The notes below the pieces were generated by a model, which saw nothing but the letters and a program-made list of their open reading frames with translations, ran no database searches and was not told where the DNA came from. Positions 17,117 to 25,941 of a DNA stretch of 64,000 nt are shown piece after piece; positions within the stretch are counted from its first letter, which is position 1; each line of letters starts with the position of its first letter. Where the stretch lies: contig NZ_CP150667.1 in assembly GCF_038024065.1 (NCBI RefSeq), forward strand, positions 2,797,501 through 2,861,500, read 5' to 3'. The translations under genes were made by a program, and so were the position numbers. The stretch is from Polaribacter sejongensis (GTDB lineage Bacteria > Bacteroidota > Bacteroidia > Flavobacteriales > Flavobacteriaceae).

Positions 17117-17208
17117 GTCATTTTGTAAATTAAGTAACCAAAACCCACTACAAAGTGTAGAATAATTACGGCAGCTACTATATATAAAGTGGTGTTAGAA
17201 TTGTTCAT
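17095..17208 (-). CDS. Small single-span membrane protein (37 residues)
   Basis: ATG at 17208, TAA at 17097-17095. The product starts MNNSNTTLYIVAAVIILHF and continues with VVGFGYLIYKMTKKGDKN: one hydrophobic helix at about residues 8-28 followed by a positive tail, as expected of an inner membrane protein with its N-terminus outside. Being only 37 codons long it is easy to miss. It lies between convergent neighbours in a stretch otherwise without function, and the codon use is ordinary for this DNA. Function unknown. Confidence 0.6.
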   Translation of the reverse strand: MNNSNTTLYIVAAVIILHFVVGFGYLIYKMTKKGDKN

Positions 17209-17252
17209 AACACAAAATTAGAAATATAAATATTGTTTTTTTCTGATAATTA

Positions 17253-17822
17253 TCACATAAAACCTTCAACTTCCTTTACGCCACTAATTTCTAAATCTCC
17301 CAATTCTATTTCACCAATTCGTACTCGAATTAAACGTAAAGTAGGCAAACCAACTGCAGCCGTCATTTTACGCACTTGCCTAAATTTTCCTTCTCTTATA
17401 ATTATAGAAACCCAACTTGTTGGTCCGTGTCTTTCATCTCTAATCTTCATGCTTCTCAGCGGAAATTTTGGATCATCAATAATAGAAGCTTTCCCTGGTT
17501 TTGTCATGTATTTTTTACCATTAAAACCAATTTCTACACCATTTTTTAATAGTTCTATTTCTTTCTCGGTGATTACACCATCAACTTGTACGTAATATTC
17601 TTTTTCGTATTTATTACTTCTAATTTCTGCGGATACTTTTCCGTCAGTTGTTAATAAAAGTAATCCTTCCGAGGGAACATCTAAACGACCAATTGCCATC
17701 GTTCCTGCTGGGAAATCATGTAAATCTCCTAATAATTTTTTCTTCCGCTTTGCGGGATTTACAAACTGAGAAATCATTCCCCAAGGTTTGTGAATTATAA
17801 AATGACGGTGTTTTTCTATCAA
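17253..17822 (-). CDS. rluE: 23S rRNA pseudouridine synthase E family (RluE/RsuA-like)
   Basis: 189 residues, without an S4 domain, as in RluE. It isomerises a uridine in rRNA (U2457 in E. coli for RluE). The motif AIGRLDVPSEGLLLLTTDG (43-61) carries the catalytic Asp48; HFIIHKPWGMISQF opens the protein and KFRQVRKMTAAVGLPTLRLIR (in part) is the conserved C-terminal motif. It begins 4 bases downstream of the hydrolase gene at 17827, so the two are likely co-transcribed. Confidence 0.9.
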   Translation of the reverse strand: MIEKHRHFIIHKPWGMISQFVNPAKRKKKLLGDLHDFPAGTMAIGRLDVPSEGLLLLTTDGKVSAEIRSNKYEKEYYVQVDGVITEKEIELLKNGVEIGFNGKKYMTKPGKASIIDDPKFPLRSMKIRDERHGPTSWVSIIIREGKFRQVRKMTAAVGLPTLRLIRVRIGEIELGDLEISGVKEVEGFM

Positions 17823-17826
17823 TTTA

Positions 17827-18615
17827 TTAGTTTTTTAAAGAAGATAAAAACTCCTTAAAAGAAGCCCAATACGTTTCATTACCTTCTGTAGTTTTCCAAA
17901 GCGCTCTAGAACCATGAATCCCTTTTGCTTCTGGTATAAAATGCGTTAAATAACTAGCATCTACTTTATTTACTAATGTTTTAACGGCAACACTTTCGCT
18001 TAAAGAAGAAGTAACAAAAACAGGTTTTTTATACATACTTATACTTTTATTAATGTCTATTCCTTTAAAATATTCACCAGGACTAAATGCAGCAACAGCT
18101 TTTATTTTAGAATTATTTACACCCATTAAAAGTGCTAAAGAAGAAGAGTAAGAACTACCAACTAATATAATTTTTTGTCCGCCGTTTTGATTGTATATAT
18201 AATCTACAGCAGCTTCAATGTCTTGTTTTGCATCTAAATAAGTATCGCCTAAACCTTTTGTACGAGCAGCCATTGCGGTTTCATTATCTATATTATTAAC
18301 CGTTTTACCAGAACGTTGATCTATTGCCATTACAGCATATCCTAGTTTAGTTAATTCTATAGCAGAATCCTTATATTCTCCTCTACTATAACCTGCCTGA
18401 TGACATAATAAAATAGTAATAGGTGTTTCTTTGTTTTTATAAATATCTGCCGTAATTGGTAAACTATCTTTAGAAGGAAAAGTGATTGTAGTTTTTAGAA
18501 AACTTTTGTCTATTTCTTTTACAATGCTTTTATTTTCTTTTTCTACGGTAGTTTTATTAGTAGGTTGTTTACAAGAAAAGACAAGTATAAGGCTAAGTAT
18601 TAAAGTAAATTTCAT
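17827..18615 (-). CDS. Alpha/beta hydrolase lipoprotein
   Basis: 262 residues. Signal peptide with lipobox LVFSC (Cys15). The alpha/beta hydrolase core has ITILLCHQAGYSRGEY (oxyanion region), the nucleophile elbow GSSYSSS (153-159, Ser155), and a terminal His near residue 234 (GIHGSRALW). The topology resembles dienelactone hydrolase-like or BAAT-type esterases; the substrate is unknown. Predicted location is a membrane face in the envelope. The next gene, rluE, starts almost immediately. Confidence 0.85.
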   Translation of the reverse strand: MKFTLILSLILVFSCKQPTNKTTVEKENKSIVKEIDKSFLKTTITFPSKDSLPITADIYKNKETPITILLCHQAGYSRGEYKDSAIELTKLGYAVMAIDQRSGKTVNNIDNETAMAARTKGLGDTYLDAKQDIEAAVDYIYNQNGGQKIILVGSSYSSSLALLMGVNNSKIKAVAAFSPGEYFKGIDINKSISMYKKPVFVTSSLSESVAVKTLVNKVDASYLTHFIPEAKGIHGSRALWKTTEGNETYWASFKEFLSSLKN

Positions 18616-18644
18616 GTTATTATGTATAGATTTTAATATTGTCG

Positions 18645-19436
18645 TTAAATTACTTTTATAGTTACAGAAAAACTATTTTCACTTTTAGAAATACTCATAT
18701 TTTCTTCGGAAAATTTTTGGTCTGTGTACGACGTATATTGAGTAATTGGTTCTATGCAAAGCATGTTATCAACTTCTGTCCACAACATAAAATTATTGAA
18801 TCCCTTTGTAGTAATTTCTAAATCGTTTCTATCAATATTTTTTAAAATGATTTTATCAGTATTTAAAACCGGAAAAGCATTTGCACCTGCTTTATAAACA
18901 TCTGCTAAAGTAATTTCTGTACCATTAGAAATTAAAGTTTCATTACCAGTGTTAGATAGCATAAATGCCGGATGATATCCTAACATAAATGGCATTCCTT
19001 CATCAGAATTAATAATGAATTCTATTTTTAGAGTATTATTATCTAAAGTAAAATTCTTTTGAAAAGTAAAATCGAAAGGCCAAGAAAGTTTTTCTTCTGT
19101 AGATTTTTTAGGAAATTTACTATTGTTAATAAGTGTATTCTTTTTGTATTTTTTGATGAATTTAGCCGAGTTTTCATCTGAAGAGATTAAAGAATACTCT
19201 AATTCACGCAACAAACCATGTTGGTCTAGAATGGCATCACCATTTTTGGTATGAACTCTAAAATTATTTTTAGTAGTTGGACCAATTACTGGAAACATTT
19301 CATCATCAGAATTACGCCAACCGTTGTTTCCTTTTTGATGAATATATTCTTTATCATCTTTTTGAAAACTGATAATTTCTCCTTTTTCAATGTTAACTGT
19401 GCACTCTTTATTTTTTAAAAATACTTTAAAATTCAT
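18645..19436 (-). CDS. Aldose 1-epimerase family protein (LacX-like)
   Basis: 263 residues, shorter than GalM and matching the LacX/YeaD branch. Landmarks: GWRNSDDEMFPVIGPTTKNNF near the N-terminus (in which MFPVIGP is typical), DQHGLLRELEY with the catalytic-type His, FMLGYHPAFML with the second His, and WTEVDNMLCIEPITQYT with the conserved Glu. It would catalyse mutarotation of a sugar or sugar phosphate in the cytoplasm; no signal peptide. Upstream of the lipoprotein hydrolase on the same strand, 29 bases apart. Confidence 0.85.
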   Translation of the reverse strand: MNFKVFLKNKECTVNIEKGEIISFQKDDKEYIHQKGNNGWRNSDDEMFPVIGPTTKNNFRVHTKNGDAILDQHGLLRELEYSLISSDENSAKFIKKYKKNTLINNSKFPKKSTEEKLSWPFDFTFQKNFTLDNNTLKIEFIINSDEGMPFMLGYHPAFMLSNTGNETLISNGTEITLADVYKAGANAFPVLNTDKIILKNIDRNDLEITTKGFNNFMLWTEVDNMLCIEPITQYTSYTDQKFSEENMSISKSENSFSVTIKVI

Positions 19437-19549
19437 TGTTAGTAAGCTTTGTGTAAAAATAGAATAAATTTGACTGTTATTTTTTAGGAAACTAATTTAA
19501 GTTTTTTGTAACTTGTCGGACTTATTTAAAAATAAAACAAGCAAGATTA

Positions 19550-20557
19550 ATGGCGACAGATAAAGAAAAAACAGCAAAGCTAAAAGCACTTCAACTTACT
19601 CTAGATAAGCTAGATAAGACTTATGGTAAAGGAGCTGTAATGAAATTAGGTGATGTAGTAACTGAAGATATAGATGCAATTTCATCTGGTTCTTTAGGGT
19701 TAGATTTGGCTTTAGGCGTTGGTGGTTATCCAAGAGGAAGAGTTATTGAAATCTACGGACCAGAATCTTCTGGTAAAACTACCTTAACATTACATGCAAT
19801 TGCAGAGGCTCAAAAAGCAGGTGGAATTGCAGCGTTTATTGATGCAGAACACGCATTCGATAAATTTTACGCAGAAAATTTAGGAGTAGATATTGATAAT
19901 TTAATTATTTCTCAACCAGATCATGGTGAGCAAGCTTTAGAAATTGCAGAAAACTTAATACGTTCTGGTGCAATTGATATTGTGGTTATTGATTCTGTTG
20001 CAGCATTAACTCCAAAATCTGAGATTGAAGGAGAAATGGGAGATTCTAAAATGGGTTTACATGCTCGTTTAATGTCTCAAGCATTACGTAAGTTAACAGG
20101 TACTATTTCTAAAACAAAATGTACTGTTATATTTATTAACCAATTACGTGAAAAAATTGGTGTAATGTTCGGTAATCCAGAAACTACAACGGGTGGTAAC
20201 GCATTAAAATTTTATGCTTCTGTTCGTTTAGATATTAGAAGAAGAACACAAATTAAAGACGGAGACAAAGTTATTGGAAACAGTACTAAGGTTAAAGTTG
20301 TTAAAAATAAAGTAGCACCTCCTTTCCAAATTGCAGAATTTGATATTATGTATGGACAAGGAATTTCTAAAGTTGGTGAAATTTTAGATATTGGTGTAGA
20401 GTTAGGTATTGTTAAGAAAAGTGGTTCTTGGTTTAGTTACGGAGAAACAAAATTAGGGCAAGGTAGAGATGCTGTTAAAGGCTTAATTAAAGACAATCCT
20501 GAGTTGGCAGAAGAACTTGAAGGTAAAATAAAGATTGCTATTGAAAATCAAGAATAA
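19550..20557 (+). CDS. recA: Recombinase RecA
   Basis: 335 residues. The ATP-dependent strand-exchange protein also triggers the SOS response. Walker A is GPESSGKTT (about 69-77), Walker [11 protein letters not shown] near 145, and the DNA-binding loop 1 is SEIEGEMGD; the Q-loop [20 protein letters not shown] is intact. The C-terminus is short with few acidic residues. Start ATG at 19550 gives [14 protein letters not shown], the usual N-terminal helix. A terminator follows. No SOS box was identified upstream by eye. Confidence 0.97.
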   Translation: MATDKEKTAKLKALQLTLDKLDKTYGKGAVMKLGDVVTEDIDAISSGSLGLDLALGVGGYPRGRVIEIYGPESSGKTTLTLHAIAEAQKAGGIAAFIDAEHAFDKFYAENLGVDIDNLIISQPDHGEQALEIAENLIRSGAIDIVVIDSVAALTPKSEIEGEMGDSKMGLHARLMSQALRKLTGTISKTKCTVIFINQLREKIGVMFGNPETTTGGNALKFYASVRLDIRRRTQIKDGDKVIGNSTKVKVVKNKVAPPFQIAEFDIMYGQGISKVGEILDIGVELGIVKKSGSWFSYGETKLGQGRDAVKGLIKDNPELAEELEGKIKIAIENQE

Positions 20558-20584
20558 ATATTAAAAGTTCTAACTATTATTATT

Positions 20585-20624
20585 AAACTGCTATAGAAGT
20601 AATCAATCTATAGCAGTTTTCTTA
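20585..20624 (+). terminator. Terminator of recA
   Basis: AAACTGCTATAG (20585-20596) pairs with CTATAGCAGTTT (20608-20619), followed by TTTCTTATTTTT. Confidence 0.85.
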
Positions 20625-20687
20625 TTTTTAAAATGTTTTCTTTCTAATTTTATCTATTGTATTTAATAGAATAAGACTCTAAATGGT

Positions 20688-20870
20688 TTACTTAGAAAGC
20701 AACTTTACAATCCATAAGATTAGGTATAAACCCAATCCAACACCTGCGAATAAAAAGGCAACAACAAAGCCTATTCTAATATACTTTGCTTCTACATTTA
20801 TTTTTGGACTTAACCAATCTGAAACACCTAAAATCATATTTTTATTTTTTGTTATGTTAATAAAGGCCAT
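20688..20870 (-). CDS. PspC-domain membrane protein (60 residues)
   Basis: 60 residues. The pattern NMILGVSDWLSPKINVEAKYIRIGFVV with the GVGLGLYLILWI helix at the end is the PspC fold (GVxxGLaxxfgvdxxxvR followed by GxGxxxYlilWl). PspC-type proteins are small inner-membrane stress or regulatory proteins; in Bacteroidota they are often stand-alone like this one. The plus-strand frame that overlaps it almost exactly has no family features. It is convergent with recA. Confidence 0.75.
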   Translation of the reverse strand: MAFINITKNKNMILGVSDWLSPKINVEAKYIRIGFVVAFLFAGVGLGLYLILWIVKLLSK

Positions 20871-21060
20871 TAAACTTCTAATATTACTAAAAGAAGATTC
20901 CTATTTCATATAGAAAACCTAATCATAAAGATATAATAAAAAAGCATTATTTAATAACAACACTTCAAATTATGTTTTAAAATTGAAAAGGTATCTTAAT
21001 CTTTATCCTATAAAAATATTTGTTTATCCTTATTAATTATTATTTAATACTTTTTATTTG

Positions 21061-21068
21061 TAAATTTG
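21061..21068 (+). promoter_or_regulatory. -7 box of the LytTR response regulator
   Basis: TAAATTTG fits TAnnTTTG, 45 bases before the start codon at 21113. Confidence 0.4.
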
Positions 21069-21112
21069 CATGAAGTCTATTTTTTAGAAATTTTATCTTT
21101 TAAAAAGAGAAT

Positions 21113-21829
21113 ATGAAATACAAATACGTAATTATACAAGACAATCAAGAAGCGCTTGATGATTTAAAATCCACTTTAGACAAACATTCTAATTATAAGC
21201 TTATAGATGTTGCATCGAATCTAGAAGATGGATTTGCTTTAATTTTAAAAACTAAACCCGATCTAATTTTTTTAGATGTAGAAATAAATGATAAAAATTC
21301 TTTTACGCTTATTCCTAGGTTAAAAGAATTTTTTATGGAGTTGCCAACCATTATTATGACAACCTCACATAATTATTATGCAAAAGAGGCGGTAAACAAT
21401 CAAATATCTTATTTTTTAAGTAAACCAATTGAACCGGTAGAATTACAAAAGTCATTATTATTATTTGAGAAAGGATTTACAGAAGGACAATCGCATCTTG
21501 CTGTAAAAACAAGTTCTGATATTCATCTTTTATCTTACAAAGACATTTGTTTTTTACAAGCAGAAAGAAACTATACCAATGTTTTTAATATCACAGGAGA
21601 GAAGTTATCAACTTCAAAATCCTTAAAGCATTTTGAAGAAACTTTACCTAAAAAATTCATTAGAATTCATAAAAGTTTTATCATCAACAAAGATTGTATT
21701 GAAAAGTTAAATACTAGAAAAGGGCAACTTTTTTTACAACCACTTGATGCTCTTATAGATTTAGAAGAAAACTTTGTGCCCATAGGAAAAGAGTATGTTC
21801 AGAAGCTTAAAAACTCATTTACATTTTAA
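21113..21829 (+). CDS. LytTR-family response regulator
   Basis: 238 residues. N-terminal receiver domain (about 5-118): the acidic pocket lies at Asp10 (IIQDN), the phosphoacceptor is Asp55 (LIFLDVEIND), then MTTS and the Lys of YFLSKPIEP. C-terminal LytTR DNA-binding domain (about 140-236) with ICFLQAERNYTNVF and FIRIHKSFIINKDCI. Such regulators are usually phosphorylated by a sensor of the His_kinase/LytS type; none lies in the window, so the partner is elsewhere or absent. Monocistronic. Confidence 0.92.
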   Translation: MKYKYVIIQDNQEALDDLKSTLDKHSNYKLIDVASNLEDGFALILKTKPDLIFLDVEINDKNSFTLIPRLKEFFMELPTIIMTTSHNYYAKEAVNNQISYFLSKPIEPVELQKSLLLFEKGFTEGQSHLAVKTSSDIHLLSYKDICFLQAERNYTNVFNITGEKLSTSKSLKHFEETLPKKFIRIHKSFIINKDCIEKLNTRKGQLFLQPLDALIDLEENFVPIGKEYVQKLKNSFTF

Positions 21830-21980
21830 AGTAAAACAAAAAGTATAATTGATTTTTTGATGTTTGTCCTTGTTAAAAGGATATTCATGTTATTAATTTA
21901 TAATTTTATCCTAAAATTTATTTATAAGAATATAAATTATAAAATAATATAAACTGTCTTTTTAAAAGTTAATTAGTTTA

Positions 21981-22012
21981 AGAAAAAACAAAATTCCCGC
22001 AACAGCGGGAAT
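21981..22012 (-). terminator. Terminator of dut
   Basis: ATTCCCGC (21993-22000) pairs with GCGGGAAT (22005-22012). On the minus strand TTTTGTTTTTTC follows, so it ends the dut transcript. Confidence 0.8.
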
Positions 22013-22041
22013 AAGTATTATTAAAAATATGTGTTTGGTAT

Positions 22042-22473
22042 TTAAACACCTGTACTTCCAAAACCATCAGCACCACGTTCTGTTTCACTTAAAACAGTTA
22101 CTTCTTGCCAATTTACACGTTCGTGTTTTGCAATGATTAATTGTGCGATTCTTTCACCATCATTAATTACAAAATCATCATTAGATAAGTTGACTAAAAT
22201 TACGCCAATTTCTCCTCTATAATCTGCATCTACAGTTCCTGGAGAATTTAAAACGGTTATTCCGTTTTTTGCTGCCAAACCACTTCTTGGTCTTACTTGG
22301 GCTTCAAAACCAACTGGTAAAGCTATAAACAAGCCTGTTTTAACAATAGCTCTTTCTAATGGCTTTAATGTGATTACTTCTTCAATATTTGCTCTTAAAT
22401 CCATTCCTGCAGCGCCTTCGGTTTCGTAATTAGGCGTTGCGTGTTTCGATTTGTTAATTATTTGTACGTTCAT
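22042..22473 (-). CDS. dut: dUTP diphosphatase
   Basis: 143 residues, the normal length of a trimeric dUTPase. It hydrolyses dUTP to dUMP and pyrophosphate, keeping uracil out of DNA. All five motifs are visible: AAGMDLRA (I), [13 protein letters not shown] (II), [20 protein letters not shown] (III, with the catalytic Asp), [11 protein letters not shown] (IV) and [11 protein letters not shown] (V, the mobile C-terminal arm). The first 20 bases overlap the end of the esterase gene, so the two genes are translationally coupled. Confidence 0.97.
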   Translation of the reverse strand: MNVQIINKSKHATPNYETEGAAGMDLRANIEEVITLKPLERAIVKTGLFIALPVGFEAQVRPRSGLAAKNGITVLNSPGTVDADYRGEIGVILVNLSNDDFVINDGERIAQLIIAKHERVNWQEVTVLSETERGADGFGSTGV

Positions 22474-23350
22474 TGTTTTCTAAATTAAATAAAAATGTAA
22501 TTACTTCTAAAAATTCTGCTTTCCAAAAAGACTCTGTATGTTCTCCGTTTGCTGCAATTTTCGTTTTTAAATTTTGTGTTGTAAAACCAAGCGATATTAA
22601 TAATTCTGACATATTCTTGGTATCAGGCACCATAGAATCTCCTTCTTTATCACCAACTAATAGAAATAGTTTTGTTTTTTGCTGATTTCCATTTTCCTCG
22701 GCAAATGTAATTACTTTATTAGAGAACCAAAAGGAGGTAGAGAGAGCACCAATTTTACCAAAGGTTTCAGTATGTTTTAATCCGCCATAAAAAGATATTA
22801 AACCACCTAAAGAACTACCAATAATAGCGGTGTTTTCTGCTGCAGGTTTAGTTCTGTATTTTTTATCGATAAAAGGTTTTAGTTTATTTATCAGAAAATC
22901 TACATAAATGTCACCTTTTCCACCACCATATTTTTCGTTTTTCCAAGGTGTGTATTCTTCAATTCTTTTCTCACCACCATTTTCTATGCCAACAACAATA
23001 AAGCTTTTTCCTGTGTTTTTGTATAGAGTATTTAATGTTTCATCAATTCCCCATTCTCCAACAAAAGATGTGGCATTATCAAATAAATTCTGACCATCGT
23101 GCATATAAATTACATCATATTTTTCTGTTGATGTAGTATAATTTGGAGGTAAATACAACCAAATTTTATGCGCAATATCATTTAAACCATTAATAACAAA
23201 TGTGGTTTCTAAAATGGAAACATTGGCTGCTTTTGTAGAAGTTCTTTCTGAATTTACTTTAGATTTATTTTCTTTTACATCTTCTTTTTTCACTTTACAA
23301 GAAATAGAAACAAGTATAAAAGCAAAAAAAAGGATAGATATTCTATTCAT
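22454..23350 (-). CDS. Esterase-family alpha/beta hydrolase lipoprotein
   Basis: 298 residues. Lipobox VSISC at Cys18 after a hydrophobic signal. The body matches the esterase D / enterochelin-esterase-like (putative esterase) family: [41 protein letters not shown] with nucleophile in GSSLGG, and a late HTESFW with the catalytic-type His. The substrate is unknown; ferric siderophore hydrolysis is one role of the family. Overlaps dut by 20 bases and lies 3 bases after the flippase stop: probably flippase-esterase-dut is one operon. Confidence 0.88.
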   Translation of the reverse strand: MNRISILFFAFILVSISCKVKKEDVKENKSKVNSERTSTKAANVSILETTFVINGLNDIAHKIWLYLPPNYTTSTEKYDVIYMHDGQNLFDNATSFVGEWGIDETLNTLYKNTGKSFIVVGIENGGEKRIEEYTPWKNEKYGGGKGDIYVDFLINKLKPFIDKKYRTKPAAENTAIIGSSLGGLISFYGGLKHTETFGKIGALSTSFWFSNKVITFAEENGNQQKTKLFLLVGDKEGDSMVPDTKNMSELLISLGFTTQNLKTKIAANGEHTESFWKAEFLEVITFLFNLENNERTNN

Positions 23351-23353
23351 AAT

Positions 23354-24808
23354 TTATCGTTTTAAAATTTGCTTTATTTCATCTTTTTCATTGTAATAAA
23401 TCAAGCCAAAGAAAAGTAAAATAGTTACTATAGAAAACCAATACTGCCCTCTAAATAAAGTAAAAGAAATCCACTCGAAAATGATTGAGAACACTAAATA
23501 ATAAGCTATTTTTTTCAACTTATAATTTACAGGATAATGCTTTTTACCAAAAAAATAAGAGATTATCATCATTGTACCAAAGGCTATTAAAGTTGCCCAA
23601 GCAGAAGCCATAAAACCAATTTTAGGAATCATTACTAAGTTAAAAATAATGGTTATGATAGCGCCAATAATAGAAAAATACATTCCGTATTTTGTCTTGT
23701 CCGTAAGTTTGTACCAAATAGACAAATTGTTATAAATACCTAAAAATAAGTTTGCTAAAAGTATGATAGGCACTATAGAAAGGGCTTCAAAGTATTCCGG
23801 TTTTCCTAATAATATTTGAGCAAACAAATCGATAAAAACAACAACAATCAGCATAAAGAATGCCCCAAAGATTGTAAACCAAGTCAATACTTTAGAATAG
23901 GTTTCTTTGGCATTTTTTTTATCAGCATTATTAAAGAAAAATGGTTCTGCACCTAAACGGAATGCCATAATATACAAGGTCATAAAAACGCCTAATTTGT
24001 AACAAGCAGCGTAAATTCCCATTTGTTTTTCACCTAAAATATCTCCCAGAAGAAGTTTGTCTAAATTTTCATTGGTTACAAAAGCTAAACTTCCAACCAT
24101 TATTGGAAAACTATATTTTAACATCCTTTTGAAAAGAGAAATATCAAACTCGAATTTGAATTTAAAAACAGCAGGAAAAAGTAATAGAAAAGTAGATAAA
24201 CTTGCCACAGTTCCTGCAACAAAAATGTGTATTACTTTTGGATAATTATTGTAATAATTTACAATGGATTCTGGTAAATAAATTTCGTTTTTTAAGGCAT
24301 AAGGAACAAACCACAAAAAGAAAACATTTAAAATAGTGAACACACCAATATTTATCAATTTTATAGTAGTAAATTTTAAAGGTTTGTTGGTAACACGCAA
24401 ATAGGCAAAAGGCACAACAACTAAGGTATCTAGTGTAATTGTATATACTAATAATTTAAAAAATAAAGGGTTTTTAAATCCGAAGAAAACAGCTATTTCA
24501 TTATTAAAAAATAGGGCTATACAGAAGAAAATTAATGTGGAGATTAGCAAACTAATAAAGGATGTAGAGACCACTTTTCCTTTCTCTTTTTCCTTAGAAA
24601 AAAAACGGAAAAAAGCAGTTTCCATACCAAAGGTTAGTAGTGCATTTAAATAGGCAGCGTACACATAATAATCTGTATTTACGGCATATTTCTCTGCATC
24701 TAAAGTAGAGGTATGTAGTTTTACCAAAAAGATGTTAATTGCCCGTGGTAAAACAGCGGCAATTCCGTATATTATAGTGTCTTTAAAAAAGCGTTTTAAG
24801 GAACTCAA
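23354..24808 (-). CDS. Lipopolysaccharide/polysaccharide flippase (oligosaccharide transporter family)
   Basis: 484 residues from a TTG at 24808. It has about 13-14 hydrophobic segments and the RfbX/PST (MOP superfamily) look: KDTIIYGIAAVLPRAINIFLV at the start, RMLKYSFPIMVGSLAFVTNENLDKLLLG in the middle. It would flip lipid-linked glycan across the inner membrane. An in-frame ATG at 24853 gives 15 more residues, but it falls between the -33 and -7 elements of a promoter, so it would be upstream of the transcript start. The TTG puts the first residues at LSSLKRFFKDT, in line with relatives. It starts an operon with the esterase and dut. Confidence 0.85.
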   Translation of the reverse strand: MSSLKRFFKDTIIYGIAAVLPRAINIFLVKLHTSTLDAEKYAVNTDYYVYAAYLNALLTFGMETAFFRFFSKEKEKGKVVSTSFISLLISTLIFFCIALFFNNEIAVFFGFKNPLFFKLLVYTITLDTLVVVPFAYLRVTNKPLKFTTIKLINIGVFTILNVFFLWFVPYALKNEIYLPESIVNYYNNYPKVIHIFVAGTVASLSTFLLLFPAVFKFKFEFDISLFKRMLKYSFPIMVGSLAFVTNENLDKLLLGDILGEKQMGIYAACYKLGVFMTLYIMAFRLGAEPFFFNNADKKNAKETYSKVLTWFTIFGAFFMLIVVVFIDLFAQILLGKPEYFEALSIVPIILLANLFLGIYNNLSIWYKLTDKTKYGMYFSIIGAIITIIFNLVMIPKIGFMASAWATLIAFGTMMIISYFFGKKHYPVNYKLKKIAYYLVFSIIFEWISFTLFRGQYWFSIVTILLFFGLIYYNEKDEIKQILKR

Positions 24809-24828
24809 TAAGTTTGAATTAGAGTATA

Positions 24829-24862
24829 CAAATATAATAATTCGTAAATGCAATCCTCAAAA
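24829..24862 (-). promoter_or_regulatory. Promoter of the flippase operon
   Basis: Minus strand TTTTG near 24862-24858, 21-base spacer, TATATTTG at 24836-24829. The transcript should start near 24822, 14 bases before the TTG start codon. Confidence 0.6.
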
Positions 24863-24876
24863 GATAATAGTTTTAT

Positions 24877-24884
24877 TACTTTTG
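24877..24884 (+). promoter_or_regulatory. -7 box of gpsA
   Basis: TACTTTTG fits TAnnTTTG and lies 18 bases before the gpsA ATG; it is divergent from the flippase promoter. Confidence 0.5.
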
Positions 24885-24902
24885 ATGTAAAAAACACGAT
24901 TC

Positions 24903-25898
24903 ATGAACACACAGAAAAAAATAGCGGTCTTTGGAGGAGGAAGTTGGGCGACTGCAATTGTAAAAATGTTGTCTGAAAATATTAGTACAATTGGTTGGTA
25001 CATGCGTAATGAACAGGCAATTGAGCACATAAAAGAAAATGAACACAATCCTAATTATTTGCAATCTGCAGAATTAAATGCAGAACAATTAGATCTGTCT
25101 AGTGATATAAATTACACTGTAGAAAATTATGATGTTCTTATTTTTGCAATTCCATCTGCATTTTTAACAAGTGAATTAAAAAAATTAACGTCTTCATTAG
25201 ATGGTAAAATCATTTTTTCTGCCATTAAAGGTATTGTGCCAGAAACAGGATTAATTATAGGCGAGCATTTTAATAGAGAATACAATGTTCCTATAGAAAA
25301 TATTGGTGTAATTACGGGGCCTTGTCATGCAGAAGAAGTGGCTATGGAGCGTTTATCTTATTTAACAATTGCTTCTAAAAATGAAGATAATGCAAAATTT
25401 ATAGAGAAATCGATACAAAGTTGGTACATTAAAACGAAGATTTCAGACGATATTATTGGTACAGAATATGCTGCTATGTTAAAGAACATTTATGCGGTTG
25501 CAGCAGGTATTGCACATGGTTTAGGGTATGGAGACAACTTTCAGGCGGTGTTAATGAGTAATGCAATTAGAGAAATGAAAAGCTTTATAAAAAAGGTGCA
25601 TAAAATGAAACGTAACATTAACAACTCTGCTTATTTGGGCGATTTGTTAGTTACCGGATATTCTCTTTTTAGTAGAAATAGACAGTTTGGAAACATGGTT
25701 GGTAAAGGCTACACTGTAAAATCTGCGCAAATGGAAATGAGCATGATTGCAGAAGGATATTATGCTACCAAAAGTGCTTTTAAAATGAAAGAAGAAAATG
25801 GAGCAAATACACCTATTATAGATACCGTTTATAATATTCTATATGCAAATAAAAACCCTAAAAAAGAATTTCAAAAATTGACAGATAAATTAGATTAA
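24903..25898 (+). CDS. gpsA: Glycerol-3-phosphate dehydrogenase [NAD(P)+]
   Basis: 331 residues. It reduces dihydroxyacetone phosphate to sn-glycerol 3-phosphate for phospholipid synthesis. The N-terminal Rossmann fold opens with IAVFGGGSWATAIVKML; the catalytic part includes GIVPETG, GVITGPCHAEEVAMERLSY (the GPxxAxEv motif) and IIGTEYAAMLKNIYAVAAGIAHG (KN with the active-site Lys). The last part, RNRQFGNMVGKGYTVKSA, is also standard. The gene is divergent from the flippase operon and precedes the ACT-like gene. Confidence 0.95.
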   Translation: MNTQKKIAVFGGGSWATAIVKMLSENISTIGWYMRNEQAIEHIKENEHNPNYLQSAELNAEQLDLSSDINYTVENYDVLIFAIPSAFLTSELKKLTSSLDGKIIFSAIKGIVPETGLIIGEHFNREYNVPIENIGVITGPCHAEEVAMERLSYLTIASKNEDNAKFIEKSIQSWYIKTKISDDIIGTEYAAMLKNIYAVAAGIAHGLGYGDNFQAVLMSNAIREMKSFIKKVHKMKRNINNSAYLGDLLVTGYSLFSRNRQFGNMVGKGYTVKSAQMEMSMIAEGYYATKSAFKMKEENGANTPIIDTVYNILYANKNPKKEFQKLTDKLD

Positions 25899-25941
25899 AT
25901 GTTTAATTTTGAACATTGAAGTTAATTATTAAACAATTACA

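Noticed and set aside
20683..20913. Plus-strand frame opposite the PspC-like gene
   Set aside because: The opposite strand encodes a recognisable PspC fold; this frame has none.
24857..25064. Two short minus-strand frames opposite the gpsA start
   Set aside because: They overlap the beginning of gpsA, have low-complexity Cys/Phe-rich composition and no family features.
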